NCBI GenBank assembly: GCA_026004035.1
Contig: BPII01000026.1
Location: forward strand, 1 to 36,713
Reading direction: 5' to 3'
From: Candidatus Sericytochromatia bacterium
Lineage (GTDB): Bacteria; Cyanobacteriota; Sericytochromatia; UBA7694; JACMQJ01
DNA: 36,713 nucleotides
Position numbers and translations under genes: made by a program. Shown here piece by piece: positions 17,888 to 27,523 of the stretch (the first letter of the stretch is position 1; the number at the start of each line of letters is the position of its first letter). The notes under the pieces were generated by a model, which worked only from the letters and a program-made list of their open reading frames with translations, was not told the origin of the DNA and searched no databases.

Positions 17888-17945
17888 TTAATAATCATAG
17901 AAAATTTTTTAAGAGTTATTAGAAATAAATTTATATTATTTTTTG

Positions 17946-20279
17946 TTAAAAATCAACTCTAAATATATTAAGATTAATAGCTGTTCCTTTTTCACCAGTT
18001 ACAGGATTATATTTTGCACCAGCGGTAATACTTATTGGCATACCAAATACATTTACTTCTATACCACCACCAGCACCTAAATCAGTAATGTTTTTTCCAA
18101 TTCCACCAACTGTAGTTCCAGCTACTAAGCTTATAGGTCCCCATACATTATACTTTAGATTTGCACTACCTACAGCATAATATTGATCTCTTTCTAAGCT
18201 ATTTTGTGCCCTACCATAAACCATAGGTGTATTCCAAGTATTGTATTTTTCATAATAAGGTGTATTGCCTACTTGGACTCCTCCACTTGCACCTAAATTT
18301 AAAGTAAGCTTTTTATCACTTGTAAGAGGTATATAATGTTTTACTGAAGTATCAAATTGACCAAAAGTAGCTGTACCTGTTCCAAGTCCTGCTGAAATAT
18401 TAAATTTAGTTCCTTCTTTAGGATTTGAGTTATTATCTAAGCTATTATAATTTAGACCAACTTTCGGCATTACAAGAAAATCTTTTCCTGTTCCACTAGA
18501 AGAAAATCTAGGATCAATACCTATATATTCTGTTCTTAAACTAGGATTTAATGACCATTTAGTATTTAAATAATCTTTACCTAAAGGAATATTAAAGTTA
18601 GTTGTGTTACCAACTCTAAATTCAGTTGTTTGCGTATTATCCCATCTATAACCGTATAAACTTGTTGAAAAACCTACTTTTTTATCTGTTAACCAAGGAT
18701 TAGTATAGGTAATACTTCCTCCCAATCTTCTTGTTCCAACTTCACCTTTTATAGATAAAGATTGTCCTGTACCACCTAAATTTCCAAATGTTACTCCACC
18801 TCCACCAAATAATCCACCACCTATACTATAGCCTCCAAATAATGAAAATTCATTATTTTTCTGTTCATTTACAATTATATTAACTTTGACTTTTCCATCT
18901 TTTGTTGGAACGAGATTATAACCAACATTTGAAAATAACCCTGTTCCTCTTAATCTATTAATAGCATTTTCTAAATCATTTAAGTTTAATGGTTTTCCTT
19001 GTTTTATATCTGCTAATTCTCTTATTATAGTATTATCTTTTGTATCAGAATTTCCATAAACTTCAAAACCATCAAATTTTGCAACATGTATATTTACTCT
19101 TAGTTCTTCTCCATTTGTATAAACTTCAACGCCTTCTGATGGGCCTAATAAAAGATAACCTTTATCCTTATACATTTGTTTTATAGCTTCTATTCCCTCA
19201 TTTATACTATCAGAACTTAAAGGTTTTTTAAATTTATTTGATATATCTTCTGCATTGAAAACTTCCATACCTGTAACGTTTATTTTAGTAGGTGATTTTA
19301 CTTTTATAACATGAATATCTAATTCACCAGAATTATTTATATTTAAATTTGGATTTACAAGAATAAATCCTTTTTTAGCATAGTAATCATTTAATTTTTT
19401 CATACCTTCTTCTATATTTTTGGGATTTAAAGGTTGTTTAAACGTTTCAGCTATTAATTTATTATCTTCTTCATTTAAAGCTTGAATACCTAAACTTCCT
19501 TCTGATGTTGGAGTATAAACTTTTAAATTAGCTTTTGAAGGTAAATCTATTACATTTATTATAAAATTAAGATTTCCTTTATCATCCAATTCATAAGTTA
19601 AAGAAGGAAAATTTTGATTATCAGGTAGCATTTTTGAAGGATGATTTCTGAAATAATCCTTTATTTGGTCTATACCTTTTTGAATATTTTCTTTTGTTAA
19701 ATCCCCTTTAAAAAGTTCTTCTAATTTTTTAGCATCATCTTGACTAACTCCTTTAAAATTAATTTTTTTAGGATTTTCTATAACTGAAACTTTTAATTCA
19801 ACTTCACCATTTTTTGCTCCTTTTACAGGAACTGGTACTACATCTATGTTTAGATATTTTCCTTTTCCTTTTTCTTCTAGATTTCTTAATTTTCCTATAA
19901 TATCATCAAAAGATAAATTGTCTCCATTATCTATGTCTAAAGTTTTTCTTATAAATTTTTCTAATTCCTTGTCTTGAGTTCCACTTATAGAAACTTTCGC
20001 TATTTTATGCTTCTCAATTTCATCGTCTATTAATTTTATTTCTGCATCAGGTATATCTACAAAACTTATATTTTCTTTTTTTAAGTCAGATTTTGGAAAA
20101 TTTTTAAATTCAGCTACATATAAATCATTACCTTTTGCAACATAAATTTCATCTTTAAAATTATTTTTTATATTACCAGAATTTTCTTTTAAATATGTTT
20201 CTATATCTTTTCCTTGTAAATCAACTTTTTTAAAGTTATCAGGTAAATATTTATTTCCATTTATAGAAATAGATGACAT
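17946..20279 (-). CDS. Omp85/BamA-superfamily protein, five POTRA-like repeats, no signal peptide
   Basis: This 777-residue protein has five POTRA-like repeats (about 92-168, 171-245, 248-328, 331-401, 403-473) followed by a beta-barrel (about 477-777) ending NLNIFRVDF with a terminal Phe. POTRA repeats plus a 16-stranded barrel define outer-membrane assembly proteins (BamA) and two-partner transporters. The last POTRA (GFEVYGNSDTKDNTIIRELADI ... LRGTGLFSNVGYNL) is the most typical. Oddly, the N-terminus (MSSISINGNKYLPDNF and a further 70 polar residues) has no signal peptide, yet the start is well supported: AAGAGG sits just upstream of the ATG, and the upstream frames hold no hydrophobic leader. 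I also see no clear VRG(F/Y) loop motif. It may be a diverged paralogue rather than the main BamA. Confidence 0.82.
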   Translation of the reverse strand: MSSISINGNKYLPDNFKKVDLQGKDIETYLKENSGNIKNNFKDEIYVAKGNDLYVAEFKNFPKSDLKKENISFVDIPDAEIKLIDDEIEKHKIAKVSISGTQDKELEKFIRKTLDIDNGDNLSFDDIIGKLRNLEEKGKGKYLNIDVVPVPVKGAKNGEVELKVSVIENPKKINFKGVSQDDAKKLEELFKGDLTKENIQKGIDQIKDYFRNHPSKMLPDNQNFPSLTYELDDKGNLNFIINVIDLPSKANLKVYTPTSEGSLGIQALNEEDNKLIAETFKQPLNPKNIEEGMKKLNDYYAKKGFILVNPNLNINNSGELDIHVIKVKSPTKINVTGMEVFNAEDISNKFKKPLSSDSINEGIEAIKQMYKDKGYLLLGPSEGVEVYTNGEELRVNIHVAKFDGFEVYGNSDTKDNTIIRELADIKQGKPLNLNDLENAINRLRGTGLFSNVGYNLVPTKDGKVKVNIIVNEQKNNEFSLFGGYSIGGGLFGGGGVTFGNLGGTGQSLSIKGEVGTRRLGGSITYTNPWLTDKKVGFSTSLYGYRWDNTQTTEFRVGNTTNFNIPLGKDYLNTKWSLNPSLRTEYIGIDPRFSSSGTGKDFLVMPKVGLNYNSLDNNSNPKEGTKFNISAGLGTGTATFGQFDTSVKHYIPLTSDKKLTLNLGASGGVQVGNTPYYEKYNTWNTPMVYGRAQNSLERDQYYAVGSANLKYNVWGPISLVAGTTVGGIGKNITDLGAGGGIEVNVFGMPISITAGAKYNPVTGEKGTAINLNIFRVDF

Positions 20280-20446
20280 AAGTATCCTCTTAGATATTAT
20301 AAAAAAATAATACTAAATTATAGTAGAAAATAATTAAAAACTTACTTGATATTTTTATTTTTTAAGAATTGTTTATTATAATATATTTAGTAACTCTATG
20401 TTTTATAATAGTAAAAACTTAACAATAAGGAGACGCTTATCTATAA

Positions 20447-21631
20447 ATGGATGCAGGATTATTTAACAGAATTCTAAATAGACATGGCAATCTAAGAAGA
20501 GAGAAAAAATTAGAAGAAGGTAAAAAATCACCTATTATACCTTCTTTTTTAAAACCTACAGAATCATTAAAATTGTTTCCTGTATATTATAAAGATGATG
20601 ATTATATAAAAAAAATATCTCATAAAAATGTTTCTCCATTTATAGAAAATAATGAGGTAACATTTCTTTACTGGGGAAAATCAAAGCTAAGAGTTGATTT
20701 AATTTCAGAGTTATCCTTTTGGACAACAAATAATAATACACCAATGAAAAAAATAAAGAATGAAGATTTATATCATATAACACTATATTTACCTGATACT
20801 GCAAGACTAGAGTATAAATTTTTTGTAGATGGAAAATGGTATTTAGATAAATTAAATCCTTTAAAATGTGAAAACGGTATCGGGGATTATAATTCATACT
20901 TGTTAATGCCAAATTATAAAAAAGTTAATGAAATATTCCCAAGAGAAGGAATAAAAAAAGGCTCTTTGATAGAATATGAGTTTTCAGGTAAAAACATAGA
21001 AGGTAAAAGAATGATATATGTATATTTACCTTTTGAATATAGTTTAAAAACAGATAAAAAATATCCTACAATATATTTTCATGATGGTGCTGATTATATA
21101 AATAGAGGAAATGCTGTTAATACATTAGATAATTTGATATATGACAATATTATAGAACCTATAATAGCAGTTTTTATAAATCCAATAAATAGATTTAATG
21201 AATATATGTATAATATAAAATATTCTAAACTAATAGTTGAAGAAATAATACCAAACATAGATTCTAATTTTAGAACTATAAAATCTCCTGAAGGTAGAGC
21301 TATAATGGGTGCATCTCTAGGAGGTATAATTTCATTTTTTACAGCTTATAATTTCCCTAAATATTTTAAAAATATAGCTGGTCAATCTTCTTCTTTTTTA
21401 TATTTAGAAAAAGAAATAACAAAATTAATAATGAATAGTCATGAAGAATTTAATGTATATATGGATGTAGGCTTGTTTGAAAGTTTAATATATTCTAATA
21501 GAAGAATTTCAAAAATTTACAAAGAAAAACAATTTAATTTTAAATATCAAGAAATAACTGAAGGACACACTTGGAGTAATTGGGGAAATCACGTAAAAGA
21601 TGCTCTTATTTTCTTTTGGGGTAAAAAATAA
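20447..21631 (+). CDS. Enterochelin-esterase-like alpha/beta hydrolase
   Basis: This 394-residue enzyme belongs to the esterase D / Fes-like alpha/beta hydrolases (PF00756). An N-terminal early-set (CBM48-like) beta domain (about 65-155; [34 protein letters not shown]) precedes the hydrolase domain (about 170-394; [20 protein letters not shown]). The nucleophile is Ser290 in GASLGG, the acid probably Asp340, and the base His374 in EGHTWSNW. This layout matches enterochelin esterase and cytoplasmic carboxyl-esterases; no iron or siderophore genes are near, so the substrate is open. No signal peptide. An AAGGAG ribosome site lies 14 bases before the ATG, rather far. Its TAA shares one base with the ATG of the pseudouridine synthase (TAATG), so the two are co-translated. 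Confidence 0.86.
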   Translation: MDAGLFNRILNRHGNLRREKKLEEGKKSPIIPSFLKPTESLKLFPVYYKDDDYIKKISHKNVSPFIENNEVTFLYWGKSKLRVDLISELSFWTTNNNTPMKKIKNEDLYHITLYLPDTARLEYKFFVDGKWYLDKLNPLKCENGIGDYNSYLLMPNYKKVNEIFPREGIKKGSLIEYEFSGKNIEGKRMIYVYLPFEYSLKTDKKYPTIYFHDGADYINRGNAVNTLDNLIYDNIIEPIIAVFINPINRFNEYMYNIKYSKLIVEEIIPNIDSNFRTIKSPEGRAIMGASLGGIISFFTAYNFPKYFKNIAGQSSSFLYLEKEITKLIMNSHEEFNVYMDVGLFESLIYSNRRISKIYKEKQFNFKYQEITEGHTWSNWGNHVKDALIFFWGKK

Positions 21632-22357
21632 TGGAAGAACGACTAAATAAAGTTATTTCAAGAGCTGGTATAGTATCAAGAAGAAAAGCTGATGAACTTA
21701 TAAAAAAAGGTCTTGTAAAAGTTAATGGTAAAGTTGTAAATAATTTAGGAATAAAAGTTGATACTAGTAAAGATAAAATAACAATTAAAGGCACTACATT
21801 AAAGGTTAATTTTAAAACAAAAAAAAATATATTATGCTATGAATAAACCTCTATTTGTTATATGTTCAAGAAAAGATGAAAAGGGTAGAAAAACTGTTAT
21901 AGATTTATTACAAACAGATAGATATTTGTATCCTGTAGGACGATTGGATTATGATAGCACAGGTTTAGTTTTAATAACAAATGATGGAGAAGTTGCTAAT
22001 GCTTTAATGCATCCTAGTAATAAAATATATAAAACTTATATAGTTACTCTAGATTCTGATTTTAAAGATGAAGATTTAATAAAATTGAGAAAAGGTGTAA
22101 AACTATCTGATGGATATACTCTACCAGCTAAAGCTAGAATTTTAAAAGATGCTAAAAATAGACTAGAAATAAGTATTTATGAAGGTAGAAATAGACAAAT
22201 AAGAAGAATGTTTGAAGCTTTAAACTACAAAGTAGTTAAACTAAAAAGAGTTCAAATAGGAGAAATAAATTTAGGAGATTTACCACCAGGTGGATATAGA
22301 AATCTTACAAAAGAAGAATTAAATTGGTTAAAATCACTAATTAAAAAAGATAACTAA
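21631..22357 (+). CDS. RsuA/RluB-family rRNA pseudouridine synthase (one +1 frameshift as read)
   Basis: This enzyme isomerises a specific uridine of ribosomal RNA to pseudouridine. The N-terminus is an S4 RNA-binding domain ([21 protein letters not shown] ... VKVNGKVV). The catalytic domain contains the active Asp in [19 protein letters not shown], followed by [14 protein letters not shown] and [14 protein letters not shown] with [20 protein letters not shown], all typical of RluB/RsuA. The frame breaks in a nine-A run at 21819-21827; one A less restores [22 protein letters not shown] and a 241-residue protein, the normal size. RluB (23S), RluE or RsuA (16S) cannot be told apart here, though the length and LPPG motif favour RluB. 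It is coupled to the esterase gene upstream. Confidence 0.9.
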
Positions 22358-22373
22358 TGTAACATTTGTCACA
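22358..22373. promoter_or_regulatory. CRP-like operator upstream of the tandem kinase gene
   Basis: TGTAACATTTGTCACA fits the CRP/SYCRP1 consensus TGTGA-N6-TCACA with one mismatch. It begins directly after the pseudouridine synthase stop. An extended -10 element (TGTTAAAAT, 22390-22398) follows, putting the site centre near -40 from a start at about 22405, the position of class II activator sites. It is a candidate for cAMP control; no CRP gene lies in the window. Confidence 0.5.
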
Positions 22374-22429
22374 ATATAAATTTAAGATATGTTAAAATTA
22401 ATTCTTAAAAAACTTAAATTATACATTAA

Positions 22430-25060
22430 ATGGTTAAATTAAGAACAGTAGAAAAAAACTTTGATATAAGTATATCTCATGTTCTTAGTAATATTCTAAA
22501 TTTACCAGATGATTACACAATAATATTAAGTCCATTAAACCTACATAAAAAATTTAACGATTATGTAATAATTTTAATTAGTAAAAGTTCTATATATCTT
22601 ATCTCTTATCAGAAAATTATTAGTAAGAATTTATCATTAGAAGATGCAATAATATATTTAAGAGAATATGTAATAAAATTTAATTTAATACTTAAATCTA
22701 ATCAAATAAATTTAAGTGTTTTACCACAGCTTATTATAGTAGTAGATAAAGATATAAAGGAAATATATAATAAAGATAACACTGAAGTATCTATAATACA
22801 TTTTGATAAAATAAAAAATTTTATATTTTCAAATAATCTAAGTATTGCTTTTACTGATAAATATATTGAAGATATTATTAATTGTTTTAGAACAAATATT
22901 AACTATAAAATAAATAAATATCAAATAATATCAGAAATTGAGTTTTTAGATAATATTATCGTTTATCTTGCTTATGATACATTGAGAGAAAAACTTTTTA
23001 CATTAAAAGAAATAAATTTATATAAAGAAAAATTTGATGATTTAGAAAAATTAGAATTGATAAGAGATGCAAAACTTACAATGAAATTAAATCACAACAA
23101 TATTTTAAATGTAGAAGAAATTATAGAAAAAGAAAATAAACTATATATAGTTACAGAGTACTTGTTTAAATATAATTCACTTAGAGATTTTATTTGTAAA
23201 AGAACTTTAAATACTGATGAAGTTATAAGTATAATAAAACAATTATGTGATGCTTTAGAATATACTCACAGTAAAGGAATAATTCATAGGAATATAAGAC
23301 CAGAAAATATATTAATAAATGATGAATTACATATTAAAATATCTAACTTTGAATTAGCAAAAAAAAATGATATTTCAACTCGTTCTACTTTTGATTTAAA
23401 AGAAATGATAAAAGAAAATCCATATTCAGCACCAGAATTTAAAATAGGTTTGAAAGGTCATCATAATGTAGATCAAAGAGTAGATATATATTCCGTTGGT
23501 GTTATTTTTTATGAATTACTAACAAATAAAATACCTAAATATATAGATGAAAAAAACTTTTTATATCCAAGCTTTTTTAATAAAGATGTTTGTAAGGAAA
23601 TAGATAATATTGTTGAAAAAGCATTAAAATTTGATATTAATCAAAGGTTTTCTACTATGAATTCCTTAAGAAATTCTATTATAAACTATAAATACGAAAA
23701 AGATGAAAATAGTTCTCAAAGAAGATATACTAATAGAGAAATTTATAAAAAAACAAGAAATAGTATTATTTATCAAGCTATTGATAATAAATTAAATAAA
23801 AAAGTTGCTTTAAAAAAGGTTCTAATAAACGGCTTTTTATTAGGTAAGGAGAGAAATCAAAAATTAGAAAAATTTCTTGCTGAAGCAAATATTTTGAAAA
23901 AATTGGTACATCCTAATATCGTCTCTGTTTATGATTTTTTTATTGAAGATGATGATGCTTATATAGTAATGGAGTGGATAGAGGGAAAAACTTTAAGAGA
24001 ACTAAGAAAGGAAAATAAAGATATATCTGTTAATGATGTTTTGAATATTATATTTCAAATATGTTCTGCAATAGATTATGCTCATTATCAAAATATAATA
24101 CATAAAGATATAAAACCAGAAAATATTATATATAACAATGGAAGAATAATTATTATAGATTTTGGATTAGCTAATTTATTTGAAACTTCAGAAAATAATA
24201 ATGGATATGGAACAGCAATATATATGGCACCTGAACAAATTAATAATAATGGAATAATAGATCAAAGAGTTGATATATTTTCAATAGGAGTATTAGCATA
24301 CGAATTACTTACTGACTCATATCCTTTTGAACCTGAAATTATTATGAATAAATATTTCTCAAAGAAAGTAAATATAATTGAACCTTGTGAGATAAATTAT
24401 TCCGTTAGTAAAAATTTAAGTAATTGTATATTAAAAGCAATAAAAATAAATCCTGAAGAAAGATATTCAAACATAAAAGAATTTGTAAAAGAATTGAAAA
24501 ATTCTATGTTTGTAAGTAAAAGAAAAATTAATATTCTAAAACCAATTTCTATTATAATGATTACTCTATCATTTATATATCCAATAAAATATTTTATAAA
24601 TAAAAAAAGTATTAATAATGAAGAAAATAAACCTCAAATTTTGATGACAAATTTAAAAGAAATATTTGAAGGTAAAATAGACTCTTACATACCTTATAGT
24701 AATTGGGAGCCAACATCTATATTGCTTGATAATATAAATATACAATCAAACATTATTGAAAGTGATAATAACACAGAAATATATTTTGTTATTAATAACT
24801 TTACTGATGATAAAATAAAAATTATCAAAAATAATAATTTGAAAATTTTTGATGATTATAATAATGATTATAGTAGTTATATAGATTTTCAAACAATACC
24901 AAATGAAATAACAGAAATAAACCCAAATTCATTCTCAAAAGGATATATATTGCTAAAAAATTTTTTGTTTAAAAATATTGATAAGATATATATATCAATA
25001 TACGAACTAGGTGGAAAAAATAGAAAATTTACTTTTTCTTTAAAAAGAAAAAACAAATAA
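22430..25060 (+). CDS. Tandem pseudokinase-kinase Ser/Thr protein kinase with membrane anchor
   Basis: This 876-residue protein holds two Hanks-type kinase domains. The first (about 165-420) keeps the fold and Lys193 but has HRN288 in place of HRD and SNF for DFG (Asn306), so it lacks catalytic and metal-binding Asp: a pseudokinase. The second (about 433-690) has VALKKV, HKDIKPEN (Asp560), IDFGLAN (Asp577), GYGTAIYMAPEQ and DQRVDIFSIGVLAYELL, and should be active. Residues 1-160 form an alpha/beta domain I do not recognise. After the kinase come a membrane helix (about 705-723) and a roughly 150-residue C-terminal beta-rich segment, likely outside the cytoplasm. The layout suggests a receptor kinase with a built-in pseudokinase regulator. 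A CRP-like site precedes it. It ends 10 bases from rodA, tail to tail. Confidence 0.88.
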   Translation: MVKLRTVEKNFDISISHVLSNILNLPDDYTIILSPLNLHKKFNDYVIILISKSSIYLISYQKIISKNLSLEDAIIYLREYVIKFNLILKSNQINLSVLPQLIIVVDKDIKEIYNKDNTEVSIIHFDKIKNFIFSNNLSIAFTDKYIEDIINCFRTNINYKINKYQIISEIEFLDNIIVYLAYDTLREKLFTLKEINLYKEKFDDLEKLELIRDAKLTMKLNHNNILNVEEIIEKENKLYIVTEYLFKYNSLRDFICKRTLNTDEVISIIKQLCDALEYTHSKGIIHRNIRPENILINDELHIKISNFELAKKNDISTRSTFDLKEMIKENPYSAPEFKIGLKGHHNVDQRVDIYSVGVIFYELLTNKIPKYIDEKNFLYPSFFNKDVCKEIDNIVEKALKFDINQRFSTMNSLRNSIINYKYEKDENSSQRRYTNREIYKKTRNSIIYQAIDNKLNKKVALKKVLINGFLLGKERNQKLEKFLAEANILKKLVHPNIVSVYDFFIEDDDAYIVMEWIEGKTLRELRKENKDISVNDVLNIIFQICSAIDYAHYQNIIHKDIKPENIIYNNGRIIIIDFGLANLFETSENNNGYGTAIYMAPEQINNNGIIDQRVDIFSIGVLAYELLTDSYPFEPEIIMNKYFSKKVNIIEPCEINYSVSKNLSNCILKAIKINPEERYSNIKEFVKELKNSMFVSKRKINILKPISIIMITLSFIYPIKYFINKKSINNEENKPQILMTNLKEIFEGKIDSYIPYSNWEPTSILLDNINIQSNIIESDNNTEIYFVINNFTDDKIKIIKNNNLKIFDDYNNDYSSYIDFQTIPNEITEINPNSFSKGYILLKNFLFKNIDKIYISIYELGGKNRKFTFSLKRKNK

Positions 25061-25070
25061 ATTTTTTGTT

Positions 25071-26342
25071 TTAGTAAAAAATAGATTTTTCTCTTCTTAA
25101 TGCGATACTTTCAAGTATGCCTATACAAAACATTGTTATAACTAAAAACGTGCCACCATAACTCATCAATGGTAAAGGTAATCCTTTAGCTGGTAAAATA
25201 CCTGTTACCATTCCTATATTTACAAATATATGAAATATAAACATTATTGCTATACCAACAGCTATGTTTCTTCCAAAAAAATCTTTAGATAAAGAAGCTA
25301 TATATAAGGTTCTAAAAATTATTATTAAAAACAAAAATAAAATAAAAATACTTCCTATAAAACCTAATTCTTCACTTATAGTACAGAATATAAAATCAGT
25401 ATGCTGAAATGGTATAAAATTTAATTGTGTTTGTGTTCCATTAAAAAGACCTTTACCATACAATCCTCCCGAACCTATAGCTATTTGAGATTGGCTTACA
25501 TGATAACCTGCTCCTAAAGGATCAAGTTCAGGATTAAGAAAAACTTTAATTCTATTTTTCTGATATTCTTTTAATAAATCCCAAGATAAAGGTATTAAAA
25601 CTCCACTTACAATATTTGAAACAAATAAAATTATATATTTAAAATCTTCTAATTTAAATGTTAATTTATTTGCTAAATTCTTTTTTTGAAGATAAAAGTG
25701 TGCTATTAAAATTAATAATATTGATAAATATATTATCCATAAAAGCTTACTTATTAAAATTAATATTGCACTAAATAATGGTGTTATAAGAGCTGTAAAA
25801 TTTACTATACTAAAGTCTGATATAAATATCATTCCCATTGTTATAGCTAATAAACATAAAGTTGTTCCTAAATCTGGTTGTTTAAAAATCAGGATAGCTG
25901 GTATAAAAAAATAAATTAATATTGGTATTAAATTAGTTATTTTTCGTATTTTGTTTTGACTAATATAATTTGCTAGTATTAATATAAGAGAAATTTTAGC
26001 TATTTCTGAAGGCTGAATTCCTATTCCACCAATTCCTATCCATCTTTGAGCACCATAAGCTGAACTACCAACAAACATTACTATAAGTAGTAATAAAATA
26101 TTAAATGCATATATATATTTAGACAAATATTTAAATTTAGTGTAGTCAAAAATTGTTGCTAGAAAAAATGCCAAAAAAGCTGGAGGCAAGAATATTAATT
26201 GTTTATAAAAATCATTTTGACTGAATACTTTTGTTTTTGTAGAACTATATATTGATAATAAACCAATTCCTAATAATAAAATAGTTGTGAAAAATAGTAT
26301 AAAATCAAAATTTTTAAATTTAATGCTTCTTCTTATAAACAT
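25071..26342 (-). CDS. rodA: Rod-shape determining glycosyltransferase RodA
   Basis: RodA is a SEDS-family integral membrane peptidoglycan polymerase that works with a class B penicillin-binding protein to elongate the wall. The 423-residue protein has about ten membrane helices and the family motifs QRWIGIGGIGIQPSEIAK, FKQPDLGTTL, DPLGAGYHVSQSQIAIGSGG, FIPFQHTDFIFCTISEELG and KGLPLPLMSYGGT near the C-terminus. The QPDLGTT and DPLGAGYH motifs favour RodA over FtsW. Its ATG shares one base with the minE stop (TAATG), so it is translated with minE, ending the minC-minD-minE-rodA run. A weak A/T hairpin lies between it and the kinase gene. Confidence 0.93.
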   Translation of the reverse strand: MFIRRSIKFKNFDFILFFTTILLLGIGLLSIYSSTKTKVFSQNDFYKQLIFLPPAFLAFFLATIFDYTKFKYLSKYIYAFNILLLLIVMFVGSSAYGAQRWIGIGGIGIQPSEIAKISLILILANYISQNKIRKITNLIPILIYFFIPAILIFKQPDLGTTLCLLAITMGMIFISDFSIVNFTALITPLFSAILILISKLLWIIYLSILLILIAHFYLQKKNLANKLTFKLEDFKYIILFVSNIVSGVLIPLSWDLLKEYQKNRIKVFLNPELDPLGAGYHVSQSQIAIGSGGLYGKGLFNGTQTQLNFIPFQHTDFIFCTISEELGFIGSIFILFLFLIIIFRTLYIASLSKDFFGRNIAVGIAIMFIFHIFVNIGMVTGILPAKGLPLPLMSYGGTFLVITMFCIGILESIALRREKSIFY

Positions 26343-26617
26343 TAATTATTTTGATTATCATTTTTCCTTTTATTAATTGGTATATTTGCAACTAAAGCAA
26401 CTTTTCCATCTTCAATATTTTCTAAATTTACTTCTAGTGATGACATGTCTATATCAACATATTTTGAAACAACTTCAAATATTTCTTTTTTCATCATGTC
26501 TAGTTTCTCAAATGGTATTTCTGTTCTATCATGTAGCAATACTAATTGCAATCTCTTTTTTGCATCTTCTTTACTAGTTTTTTCTTTTTTACCAAATAGA
26601 ATATCTAAAAGACTCAT
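26342..26617 (-). CDS. minE: Cell division topological specificity factor MinE
   Basis: MinE binds MinD at the membrane, triggers its ATPase and drives the oscillation that keeps Z-rings at mid-cell. The 91-residue length is normal. Its N-terminus (LLDILFGKKEKTSKEDAKKRLQLVL) is the membrane- and MinD-binding part, including the R-LQLVLLHDR anti-MinCD segment, and the C-terminal beta-alpha domain (DIDMSSLEVNLENIEDGKVALVANIPI) is the dimerising topological domain. A GGAG site lies 8 bases before the ATG, and the gene is 18 bases from minD, in the same transcript. Confidence 0.96.
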   Translation of the reverse strand: MSLLDILFGKKEKTSKEDAKKRLQLVLLHDRTEIPFEKLDMMKKEIFEVVSKYVDIDMSSLEVNLENIEDGKVALVANIPINKRKNDNQNN

Positions 26618-26635
26618 TAAATATTTCTCCTTAAT

Positions 26636-27445
26636 TTATGATTTAGCAAAAAGTTTTTTAAAAAAACTAAAAATACCTGTATTATTATCTTTAGTTAAAT
26701 CCATAAAAGGAACATTTTCTCCTAATAGTCTTCTTGCAATATCTTTTAATGCTTGACCAGCTAAAGAATTATCTAACATAACAGCTGGTATTCCTTTATT
26801 AGTTGATGTTATTATACTTTCATCATCAGGAACAACACCTAATAAATCAATTCCAAGAATCTCTTTAACATCATCTACATTTAACATTTCATTTTCTTTA
26901 ACCATTTCCATTCTTATACGATTAACTATTAATTTAGGAGGAATCATTTCATGATCAACAGAATCTAATAAACCAATTATTCTGTCAGCATCTCTTATAG
27001 ATGAAACTTCTGGATTTGTTACTATAATTGACTCTGTAGCAGCAGCTATCGCATTTTTAAATCCTTGTTCTATACCAGCAGGACAATCTATAATAATAAT
27101 ATCAAATTCTTTTTTTAATTCATTACAAACTTCTATCATTTGTTCAGGAGTAACAGCTGATTTATCTCTTGTTTGTGCAGCTGGCAATAAAGCTAAATTT
27201 GGTTGTCTTTTATCTTTTATAAGAGCTTGTTTTAACTTACATTTTTCTTCAACAACATCAACTATATCATAAACTATCCTATTTTCTAGTCCCAAAACTA
27301 AATCAAGATTTCTTAGACCAATATCAGCATCTATCAAAGCAACTTTTTTTCCTAAATTAGAAAGAGCCATACCTAAGTTTGCTGTTGTAGTTGTTTTACC
27401 TACACCACCCTTTCCAGAAGTTACAACTATTACTCTTCCATCCAT
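26636..27445 (-). CDS. minD: Septum-site determining ATPase MinD
   Basis: MinD is a deviant-Walker ATPase that dimerises on the membrane with ATP, recruits MinC and is released by MinE. The 269-residue sequence contains SGKGGVGKTTTTANLG (P-loop with the signature Lys), LIDADIGLRNLDLVLG, DIIIIDCPAGIEQGF, TNPEVSSIRDADRIIG and NRIRMEMV. The C-terminus (IFSFFKKLFAKS) is the amphipathic membrane-targeting helix. A GAGG site lies 11 bases before the ATG, and a TATAAT in the 78-base gap behind minC suggests a second, internal promoter. Confidence 0.97.
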   Translation of the reverse strand: MDGRVIVVTSGKGGVGKTTTTANLGMALSNLGKKVALIDADIGLRNLDLVLGLENRIVYDIVDVVEEKCKLKQALIKDKRQPNLALLPAAQTRDKSAVTPEQMIEVCNELKKEFDIIIIDCPAGIEQGFKNAIAAATESIIVTNPEVSSIRDADRIIGLLDSVDHEMIPPKLIVNRIRMEMVKENEMLNVDDVKEILGIDLLGVVPDDESIITSTNKGIPAVMLDNSLAGQALKDIARRLLGENVPFMDLTKDNNTGIFSFFKKLFAKS

Positions 27446-27523
27446 TTTGTTATATACCTCACATTTTTTTAAAATTTAATAAAATTATAATATATACTTA
27501 TTTTTATATAAACAAATTAATAA

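Noticed and set aside
25050..25072. Terminator hairpin between the kinase and rodA genes (AAAACAAA/TTTGTTTT)
   Set aside because: It has one G-C pair and lies across both stop codons; too weak to call.
26377..26756. Plus-strand reading frames opposite minE and minD
   Set aside because: Antisense to clearly conserved genes; shadows only.
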